10,374 nt of DNA. Origin: Pavlovales sp. CCMP2436. Taxonomy: Eukaryota > Haptophyta > Pavlovophyceae > Pavlovales. The position numbers and the translations under genes were made by a program. Shown piece after piece: positions 1 through 5,463 of this stretch. Numbering within the stretch: position 1 is the first letter of the stretch; every line of letters starts with the position of its first letter. The notes below the pieces were generated by a model. It was not told where the DNA came from. It searched no databases and saw only the letters and a list, made by a program, of their open reading frames with translations. The stretch is taken from contig MU631450.1 of NCBI GenBank assembly GCA_026770615.1, positions 108,032 through 118,405 of the forward strand. The letters are read 5' to 3'.

Positions 1-82
<82 letters not shown>

Positions 83-184
83 GATGTATATATATATATA
101 TATATATATATGTAGATGTATATATATATATATATATATATGTAGATGTATATATATGTATATATATATATATATATGTAGATG

Positions 185-223
<39 letters not shown>

Positions 224-240
224 AGATATAATATATATAT
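1..240. repeat. (TA)n/(TG)n compound microsatellite with TGTAGATG interruptions
   Basis: About 78 bases of pure TA dinucleotides begin the window. TA runs then alternate with a recurrent interruption, TGTAGATG, starting near 79, 111, 141 and 177, and a variant TGTAGATA at 221. A (TG)n run occupies about 203-222. The unevenly spaced interruptions (30-44 bases apart) suggest that whole TA-plus-interruption units have duplicated, on top of simple slippage. Open frames through this stretch encode only Tyr-Ile repeats and are not genes. It lies upstream of the C/T-rich tract of the glycosyltransferase intron, so it is probably intronic. Confidence 0.97.
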
Positions 241-398
241 ACATACATGCATATATCACTCCCTCCCTCCCCGTCCGTCCGGTCACCCTCTCATGCTTCA
301 CTCACACACCCTCCCCCCCCCTCCAGAACCCCCCTTCCTCGTCCTACGCCCCCTTCCCCCCTCCCCCTAACCCCCCTCCCTCTTCCTACCCCCCCCAG
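241..398 (+). other. 3' end of an intron with a very long polypyrimidine tract
   Basis: From about 260 to 396 the plus strand is almost entirely C and T, with many runs of five to ten C. It ends in CCCCCCAG at 391-398, directly before sequence that switches to strongly coding composition at 399. This is the structure of a 3' splice site with an extended polypyrimidine tract. The donor site and branch point are not visible and may lie left of the window. The complementary strand is correspondingly G-rich. Confidence 0.75.
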
Positions 399-917
399 GC
401 TGCCCTGTTCGGCCCGAAAGGTGTGCGCGCGGGCCGTGTCGTGTACCTTGACCTCGACACGATCGTCGTCGGCTCGCTCGACGCGCTCTTCGCCTTTGAA
501 GGCTCCTTCGCGACTCTAGCGGCGGACGAGTGGACGTGCGAGCGCGACAACCACGCCGGCGTCAACTCATCGGTGATGCTCTGGGACGCCGCCACGTGCT
601 ACACCGCGCTCGCCCCCGTCTACGAGGGCCTGCTCGACGGCCGCGTCTTCCGCCATTTGATGCGCTTCGACCACTGGCTCGAGATGCTCCTCCCCCCGCG
701 CCGACCCGTGGGCACGCCCGTCGACGCGACGCACCCGCTCGGGAAATGGCTGGAGAGTGTCCAGGCGCTCTTCCCCGGACAGCTCGTCGAGTACAAGAGC
801 AGTAGCTGCGCGGAGGGCGTCGTGCCGGAGGGCGTGGCGATCATTTGCTTCCCGCGCTCGCCCAAGCCGCATGAGGTGACAGACGAGTGGGCGCAGAAGG
901 CGTGGCACGAGCTCTGA
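399..917 (+). CDS. Glycosyltransferase, DxD-type (GT8/glycogenin-like fold), terminal exon
   Basis: This is the last 172 codons of a nucleotide-sugar glycosyltransferase, ending in TGA at 915-917. The upstream exon or exons lie outside the window, so the protein is partial. It begins AALFGPKGVRAGRVVYLDLD. The hydrophobic strand before the DxD motif (D18-L-D20, counting from the exon start) is the metal and sugar-nucleotide binding site of GT-A fold enzymes, and TIVVGSLD follows as in GT8-like proteins. Further on are the acceptor-loop-like NSSVMLWD, the block ALFPGQLVEYKSS and the C-terminal CFPRSPKPHEV with a terminal tryptophan region. From memory of the family, these match a group of GT8-like enzymes found in bacteria, phages and protists (consensus roughly LFPG-x-VVSYK then CFHGKP-x-P-x-EV). 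The phase-0 acceptor AG at 397-398 sets the exon start. Family assignment is fairly sure; donor and acceptor sugars cannot be told. Confidence 0.8.
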   Translation, partial: AALFGPKGVRAGRVVYLDLDTIVVGSLDALFAFEGSFATLAADEWTCERDNHAGVNSSVMLWDAATCYTALAPVYEGLLDGRVFRHLMRFDHWLEMLLPPRRPVGTPVDATHPLGKWLESVQALFPGQLVEYKSSSCAEGVVPEGVAIICFPRSPKPHEVTDEWAQKAWHEL

Positions 918-1417
918 GCCCCGCGTCCGGGCCGAGCTCCAAGCGCTCGGGCGCGGCGCTACGGGCGTGCCATTTACAAGTTCGACTCCTCCTCTAGCCC
1001 CTCTTCCTCTCCTCTTCATCTCCCGCGCGGGTCCCCGCCTCCCGAATCTGCGCTTCCCGCTCGGCTCCGACACGCAGCGCTCACCCTGCGCCTTGCACAC
1101 CAAGTGTCTGCTGCCGACAGCCATGTCTGCTTGCCACACTGTGTATATATCTATAAAAACATCCGGCTCCGCAAACGGTCTCCCAGTCTCCCAGTGGTGC
1201 AGCAACAAAACATTGTTTTAGCCTAGGACCATCCCGAGCACACGGAGAGAGTCATCACCCCCTCGTCTGGTCATCTGAAATTGTCCCCCCCTCCACACTG
1301 AAAATATTACTTAATTATAAACGATACGCTACGTCCCACTCACTGTCACACGTTAATTAACTTTCTAACCGTGACTGCTAATACGCCTTCTTGTCTGTAA
1401 TTACTTGCGGCATACAG
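918..1417. other. Intergenic / 3' flank of the glycosyltransferase gene
   Basis: About 500 bases follow the glycosyltransferase stop. The first 200 are still GC-rich and pyrimidine-rich, consistent with a 3' untranslated region. After about 1240 the sequence becomes AT-rich, with TTAATTA-type words. The converging acetyltransferase gene ends at 1752, so this stretch and the next block together hold the 3' ends of both transcripts. No coding pattern, tRNA or other RNA gene was recognised. Confidence 0.6.
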
Positions 1418-1719
1418 GCACTATTTCGTTGCAGGGCTTGAGGCTTCTAAGATGCTTTGAAAAACCCTACTTATCTCTCTAGAACGCCCGCCGCAGGCGC
1501 CCCGCCGAATGCGAACTTTTCTGAGGGGCCTTCTTCCTCTAGAATATGTACTTCTAGAGGAGATAGATGCAAAATATCCATGTGACATGTATGTGACGTG
1601 TTAATCAAGGTGCCCCCTCCCCCGGCCACTCCCTCTAGGATCCAAATTTCCTGTAGACCTCTAGACTGAAGTAAGTGGTTGTACTTCCCGCAGTGTATCT
1701 TGGAAGCACTATTTCGTTG
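1418..1719. repeat. TCTAGA-rich block bracketed by 14-bp direct repeats (possible retroposon insertion)
   Basis: The 14-mer GCACTATTTCGTTG occurs at 1418-1431 and again at 1706-1719 in the same orientation. Between the copies is a 274-bp block of different character. It carries CCTCTAGA at 1536-1543, its exact reverse complement at 1553-1560, a further CCTCTAGA at 1658-1665 and a near copy, CCTCTAGGA, at 1632-1640. Another TCTAGA lies at 1478-1483. The first pair forms a hairpin with an 8-bp stem and 9-nt loop. The direct repeats have the size of a target-site duplication made by a retroposon, but the block has no poly-A or terminal inverted repeat, so the mechanism is unproven. Confidence 0.5.
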
Positions 1720-1751
1720 TATATTTAAGTTAGTCAACTACTTAAATTGAA

Positions 1752-2537
1752 TTATACAGTTATGCCGGCCTTAGGCGATGAACAAGGTTCCGCGTAACCT
1801 GCCCCTTCCTCGAGGGCAGCGGGCGCAGCACCAGACACCTCGTCGTCTCGCAGATATCTGACGAGCCGTAGCTTGGGAAGCCATTCCTCTTCGATCCAGA
1901 ACTGCTTGCGCACGGCCACGCACACCTCTTCCTCGCACGAGCTGAGCATGTAGCCGAGCCCTCTGTACAAGTCGAGCGCGGGCTCGTTGGTGCCCACCAC
2001 CTCGAGTGTCAGCGAGTCAAAGCCAGAGTCGAGCGCCCAACACTCGCAGCTCCGCACCAGCGCCCGCCCAACACCGCGCCGTCGCGCCTCGTTCGCCACC
2101 GCTAGATTCGCCATGTACGGTCTTAGAGAGTAGCCCGCTGGGTTCTGGCGAGCCGCGAGCGGGATCTCACCGTGGTGTTCGCCAGTCGCCTCATTAAAAC
2201 AGGACATGCGCACATCGGCACAGCCGAGTAGCGCGCCATCGTCGCCGCCCGCGGCGATGAGGACCGCCTCCTTCGCACGCGGGCGGTCCTCGTTGCGGTC
2301 ATTCATAGCGGACCGCCTCAGACGCGCGCTCAGCTGCGAGCGCAGGTTGAACTCCATCAGGGCGAGCTGTCCGCAGACGAGCGGGCTGTCCGCCGTGATG
2401 GAGAAGGAGCCTCTGAATGCCTTGCGCATCAGCAGCGCGATCGAGCCCGCGTCACGAGGCTGCGCCAGCCTCACCTCGAACGCGCCGACCGCGCTGCAGA
2501 GCGGCAGCACGAGGTGGGAGAGCAGTCGTGCGCTCAT
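1752..2537 (-). CDS. GNAT-family N-acetyltransferase, predicted plastid-targeted
   Basis: A GCN5-related N-acetyltransferase of 261 residues. These enzymes transfer acetyl from acetyl-CoA to an amine, here probably a protein N-terminus or lysine as in plant plastid GNATs. The acetyl-CoA pyrophosphate-binding loop is clear: R152-x-x-G155-x-G157 in ANLAVANEARRRGVGRAL. It is followed by the canonical V180-V181-x-T-N184-E-P-A-L-D-L-Y191-R-x-L-G-Y block. The ATG at 2535-2537 is chosen because it immediately precedes a signal-peptide-like segment (LLSHLVLPLCSAVGA) followed by phenylalanine at residue 20. This resembles the ASAFAP-type boundary of bipartite presequences in algae with secondary red plastids. 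The frame stays open to an earlier ATG at 2660, which would add 41 residues of low-complexity Ser/Gly/Arg sequence and bury the signal. The gene ends in TAA. A DNA transposon lies about 190 bp upstream, in the presumed promoter or 5' leader. The family is sure; plastid targeting and substrate are inferred. Confidence 0.88.
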   Translation of the reverse strand: MSARLLSHLVLPLCSAVGAFEVRLAQPRDAGSIALLMRKAFRGSFSITADSPLVCGQLALMEFNLRSQLSARLRRSAMNDRNEDRPRAKEAVLIAAGGDDGALLGCADVRMSCFNEATGEHHGEIPLAARQNPAGYSLRPYMANLAVANEARRRGVGRALVRSCECWALDSGFDSLTLEVVGTNEPALDLYRGLGYMLSSCEEEVCVAVRKQFWIEEEWLPKLRLVRYLRDDEVSGAAPAALEEGAGYAEPCSSPKAGITV

Positions 2538-2725
2538 CCCCCATCGGCCAGCGCTCCCCGGGTATCCAAGAGGGCGCCCCGATCCACGAGCGCGCCCCGA
2601 GCTCGCCATCGAAGATCCGAGTACAACCGTGGGCGAGGCGGGCGGGTGACGGTGGTTCACGATTGGGCGCGCGGTCGAGCGGGCCGCGAGCGAGATCTGC
2701 GAGCAGCCGCTTTCGCAGCTGGTGT

Positions 2726-2751
2726 TATATACGGAAGCCCGTGCACGGGGG
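2726..2751 (+). repeat. Left terminal inverted repeat
   Basis: A 26-bp repeat identical, in reverse complement, to 3649-3674. It contains the perfect 12-bp palindrome CCCGTGCACGGG at 2738-2749, which is unusual inside a terminal repeat because each end can also fold on itself. Confidence 0.9.
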
Positions 2752-2771
2752 ATAATCAGGCTTCACTTTAA

Positions 2772-2850
2772 GCCCCACCTCGGGACGAAAATTTGTAGGT
2801 GATGCCCCACCTGGGGCACACCTCGGGTTCTGTGATGTGCCCGACCTGGG
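2772..2850 (+). repeat. Left subterminal repeat cluster
   Basis: GCCCCACCTCGGG occurs at 2772-2784. A variant, GATGCCCCACCTGGGGCACACC-like stretch, lies at 2801-2822 and runs into CTCGGG. A degenerate copy, GATGTGCCCGACCTGGG, lies at 2834-2850. The motif recurs at the right end of the element. Repeated subterminal motifs of this kind are typical transposase-binding arrays in several DNA transposon families; that role here is inferred. Confidence 0.7.
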
Positions 2851-3558
2851 ATTGACTGATTTTAGCAGTAGTATAAACTAATCTTGTGTAGGGATTCGAA
2901 TAACAGGGATTTAATTTAATTTGTAAGCCATAAAAATTTGCACGAATGTTCTTTGAACCGGAGCTTAAACGTCTGAAAATTAATGGCGCAGTAGTAGTCG
3001 ACTTAGTTATCATAGCCCTCTATAAACTATTTACTTATTATAATATATATATTAGCGGCTCAGCATGGTTCAACAGGTGTTGTTCGTCATTGGCTTGGTC
3101 GACGTCAGGCTGAGGTCGAGCGATAATATAAAGGGGTTTTTGTTCAGAAATTGCTTTGACTACTCAATTCTTGGTCTGATTACAATATATTATGTACTTA
3201 TATTGAGAAAGATAATTGTTGAATTCAGCTGGCGCTTTGTAATCGGCTCGGGCGGTCCAAGTGAACTGCAGACATTATCGTCGGCACCATACGTCGTCAT
3301 ATTGTATTATTTTATACGTGACGACCGGCATTTTGAAAGAGCATCGATTTAATTATTATAGCGTATAACCGCCCAGATGGGAGCTAGAAATGATGAATCA
3401 TCACCTAGAGACGCGCACAAAATAGTAAACCATTAAGACATTCTGATGCGTCAGCCGTGTGCTTGCATTGCGCATCGTGGATATGGCCGCCATTGTGCGA
3501 TTGATTCGAATACAATGGAGAAGTGAGTTATAGGTTACCCCGGGCAGTGATACCATGT

Positions 3559-3648
3559 GATGCCCCACCTCGGGCTCACCTAGCTGACGGTGATGCCCCA
3601 CCTCGGGCACACCGTTATTCTGGTGATGCCCGGGTGATGCCCGACCCC
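3559..3648 (+). repeat. Right subterminal repeat cluster
   Basis: The unit beginning GATGCCCCACCTCGGGC occurs at 3559-3580 and 3592-3613, differing at only one position over 22 bp. Two shortened GGTGATGCCCG copies follow at 3622-3646. The motif has the same orientation as at the left end, so the subterminal arrays are direct repeats while the termini are inverted. Confidence 0.8.
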
Positions 3649-3674
3649 CCCCCGTGCACGGGCTTCCGTATATA
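3649..3674 (-). repeat. Right terminal inverted repeat
   Basis: A 26-bp exact reverse complement of 2726-2751. It is preceded by a longer C run (3645-3653) than the matching G run at the left end, consistent with slippage after insertion. Confidence 0.9.
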
Positions 3675-4383
3675 TTACATGGACGGTACCGGAATTCTAA
3701 AATCGGCGGCGACCGTCAAGCGCGCTCAGGGTCTGCCGTCAACCACGGCACGCAAACGGGGGGGGAGGAGGGAGGGGGAGGGGTAAAGGGGGAAGGGGGT
3801 CGAGGGACGGGCCGGCGGGAGAGAGGGTGAAAGAGCTGGGCTGAAGCGAGTACCAGGTTGCATGCCAGCAAACGTCCGGTTGTGTGGGGCGCAGCTGGAA
3901 TTTTTTTTACCATCGTTATTTCGCGAATGATGAGAGCCCGGAACGAGCTCGAGCGCGCCCCATCGGCAGGAGCTACGCAGGCTATGGGCGAGCTCGCCCA
4001 AACACGCGTAAGTTGGGGTTTAGTCGTTGGGTGCCTGAGCTTGCGGACCAAGGATAAGCGGCGCCTGGCCTCGCCGGTCAGAAACGGGTATTCGATATTT
4101 TGCTCCGCTCCAGTACATTGAACCCACACACACATGATGTGTTTGATGGTCACGTTGAGTGACGAGTTCATGTGTATAATTACAGCGTATCCCCTTCCCC
4201 CATCTTCCAGCTTTAGGTGAGTAGTTACTAGCTTTCTATGTGACATTTCTCCAACAGGCTGACCGACTGACTGACTGACTGATTGATAACAAGAAAAAAC
4301 GATTTTTGGCGAACGAGGCTTGTCAAAACTACAATAAGTATGCAGATGTGTATATATTAATCTGAGACGCCAGCTTGAATCTC
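3675..4383. other. Non-coding stretch between two transposable elements
   Basis: No convincing gene was found in these 709 bases. A strong purine tract lies at 3758-3850 (annotated separately). On the minus strand it reads as a polypyrimidine tract resembling the glycosyltransferase intron, with a possible acceptor AG near 3736, but no adjoining exon could be confirmed. A good donor consensus, GTAAGT, is present on the plus strand at 4008-4013, also without a convincing exon partner. A (GACT)n-like microsatellite lies at about 4259-4286. Confidence 0.5.
3758..3783 (+). other. G-quadruplex-forming purine tract
   Basis: Runs of eight, three, five and four Gs are separated by one to four bases, which satisfies the usual four-run G-quadruplex pattern. 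The purine bias continues to about 3850. The complementary strand is a C-rich tract. It may be a regulatory or replication-stalling structure, or simply an intronic polypyrimidine tract read from the other strand. Confidence 0.6.
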
Positions 4384-4385
4384 TA

Positions 4386-4550
4386 CAGGGGATCGCGGGC
4401 AATAAGAAACCGTCGTGTTCAGAAACTGAACCTTTTCTTTGGTTTGTTTGTATGTAGCTTAAGCAAATTTAAGCATTATTTGTATGTAATTTGCTAAGAA
4501 ACTCAGCCTCAGCCTCAAAAAGCGCCGTTCTTATTGCCCGCGATCCCCTG
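4386..4550. mobile_element. 165-bp MITE, Tc1/mariner type, with TA target duplication
   Basis: The 23-bp ends at 4386-4408 and 4528-4550 are exact reverse complements, beginning CAGGGGATCGCGGGC. Both sides are flanked by TA (4384-4385 and 4551-4552), the target duplication expected of Tc1/mariner transposases, and the CAGGGG start is common in that superfamily. The interior has no coding capacity and carries a small hairpin at 4417-4431 (GTTCAG/CTGAAC around AAA). The exactness of the ends suggests fairly recent mobility, driven by a transposase encoded elsewhere. Confidence 0.9.
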
Positions 4551-4654
4551 TATTAGTAATAGGTTCGGTATGCAGCACCGCGCGGGGCGTACGACGAACC
4601 AGATTTTCCTCGCTATCCAAGTGGGAGTCGGTATATTTCAAAAACCAAGTGTAT

Positions 4655-4708
4655 ATAATAATAATAATACTACTACTAGTAATACTAATACTAATACTAA
4701 TAATAATT
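4655..4708. repeat. AT-rich trinucleotide microsatellite
   Basis: A run of ATA, ACT and related trinucleotides (ATAATAATAATACTACTACT then TAATACTAATACTAAT) forms a compound triplet repeat. Open frames through it give only Ile/Leu or Asn/Thr repeats and are not genes. Confidence 0.9.
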
Positions 4709-4857
4709 GGCTCAGCAGTGTGCGGCAAGAGACTCGCGTTCACTATTAATCTCGTTGTACTCCTCGGCATATTTCAACCAAACCTATGTTTGCCAAATTC
4801 GATTTCTCATGTTTTGATTGGCGGGGCCTCGGTAAACGTAATTCTCTGTAATTTATT

Positions 4858-4913
4858 ATTAGCGGCTCAGCATGGTTCAACAGGTGGTGTTCACTCTCTG
4901 GCTTGGTCGACGT
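4858..4913 (+). repeat. Dispersed repeat shared with the interior of the TIR transposon
   Basis: These 56 bases closely match 3051-3105 in the same orientation. Both read ATTAGCGGCTCAGCATGGTT and go on to a shared GGCTTGGTCGACGT. There is one substitution in the first 35 bases and a short mismatched patch near 4893-4898. Weaker similarity may extend upstream into the TA-rich flank. It is probably a remnant of the same or a related element. Confidence 0.8.
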
Positions 4914-4922
4914 TAGACATTA

Positions 4923-5152
4923 CTTACACTGTCGTGCGGCGCAATGTAAACTGCGTCGCTGGGTGGGGCGAGACACCTCAGTGGAACCTATTTTTAACCA
5001 AACCCGAAACGAAATTGCCTGCTTCGGAGCTCAGTCGGCGTTTTGGTATCACCTCAAGGTAACGCTGAAACTCAACAGAGTGACACTCGGGGCCACCTGG
5101 ACGTAGAAACTGCGCCCCAGGCGGTAGAAGTGGCATCATAACATAACATAAC
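4923..5152 (+). mobile_element. 5'-truncated LINE-like (non-LTR) retrotransposon fragment with (CATAA)n tail
   Basis: The octamer AGACATTA occurs at 4915-4922 and again at 5153-5160. The second copy directly follows a CATAACATAACATAAC tail. A 3' short-repeat tail with flanking target duplications is the signature of target-primed reverse transcription, and the 230-bp length indicates severe 5' truncation, as is usual for LINE copies. Reading frames in the fragment (one ends in TAG at 5104-5106) could be the end of a second ORF but no domain is recognisable. The duplication is short, so a chance match is possible. Confidence 0.55.
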
Positions 5153-5160
5153 AGACATTA

Positions 5161-5399
5161 GTCCTGGCAGCAGGGATGGTGGTAGAGGTGAGGTTAATTT
5201 ATTCCGCTCGGTCGACCTCTCATTCGCGACGTGTCTCTAGTGCTCCGTTGCTTTCTTTGCGGCTACCTGCGCGGCCGCCTGTGTAGCTAGCAGCTGAAAG
5301 ATCACGGCGAGCTGCGCCTCCAGCGACGCCACCGTGCTTCAAGCCGTTCCGTGTCGCCCGTGCGCATGCCGCTTATCAGCGGCCTCAGTTTTGCATGCG
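5161..5399. other. Upstream region of the SHOC1-like gene, possible 5' exon
   Basis: The sequence rises in GC content here. The main frame of the next gene lacks any ATG before 5905 although its upstream part looks coding, so an initiating exon should lie in this stretch or further left. A frame entering the proposed donor site runs from 5298 but contains no ATG, so the true first exon is not identified. On the minus strand a short alanine/glutamine-rich frame (about 5240-5330, for example LEAQLAVIFQLLATQAAAQ) looks helix-like but is too short to call. Confidence 0.4.
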
Positions 5400-5463
5400 G
5401 TAAACTAACTCTCTATTTTGCGTATTATTGTACGACTGAGCGCGCACTGCCATATTTGGCCAG
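5400..5463 (+). other. Candidate 64-bp intron
   Basis: GTAAAC at 5400-5405 and CCAG at 5460-5463 bracket an AT-richer segment with a CTAAC branch-like word near 5405-5409. It contains in-frame stops (TAA at 5401, TGA at 5440). The phase-0 acceptor opens directly into the long GC-rich frame. The donor is weak and the upstream exon unconfirmed, so this is tentative. Confidence 0.4.

Larger units (their letters stand above)
2726..3674. mobile_element. Non-autonomous DNA transposon with 26-bp terminal inverted repeats
   Basis: The sequence at 2726-2751 is the exact reverse complement of 3649-3674. Both ends read TATATA, then CGGAAGCCCGTGCACGGG and further Gs. The roughly 950-bp interior is AT-rich, unlike the GC-rich genes nearby, and encodes no recognisable transposase. 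Short open frames in it (for example 95 codons at 3065-3352) look random. Clusters of a GCCCCACCTCGGG-like motif lie just inside each end. Because the outermost TATATA is itself palindromic, the exact boundary and the target duplication (TA, TATA or other) cannot be fixed. The superfamily is not determined. It sits upstream of the acetyltransferase gene, whose transcription it could affect. Confidence 0.85.

Noticed and set aside
84..398. Extension of the glycosyltransferase frame leftwards into Tyr-Ile and Pro-rich sequence
   Set aside because: It is translation of the TA microsatellite and the polypyrimidine tract; the protein family begins only after the acceptor AG at 398.
567..1208. 213-codon minus-strand open frame opposite the glycosyltransferase
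   Set aside because: Arg/Gly/Ala-rich antisense shadow of a GC-rich exon with no domain.
2885..2900. tRNA B-box-like GGATTCGAAT
   Set aside because: No A box, no acceptor stem or cloverleaf can be formed around it.
3065..3352. 95-codon frame inside the TIR element as a possible transposase
   Set aside because: AT-rich hydrophobic composition, no catalytic motif, and part of it lies in a repeat also found outside the element.
3716..4402. 228-codon minus-strand frame
   Set aside because: Crosses a microsatellite and a C/T tract, has no domain, and its composition follows the simple repeats.
4649..5062. 137-codon plus-strand frame
   Set aside because: Begins in the triplet microsatellite and runs across the dispersed repeat into the LINE-like fragment.
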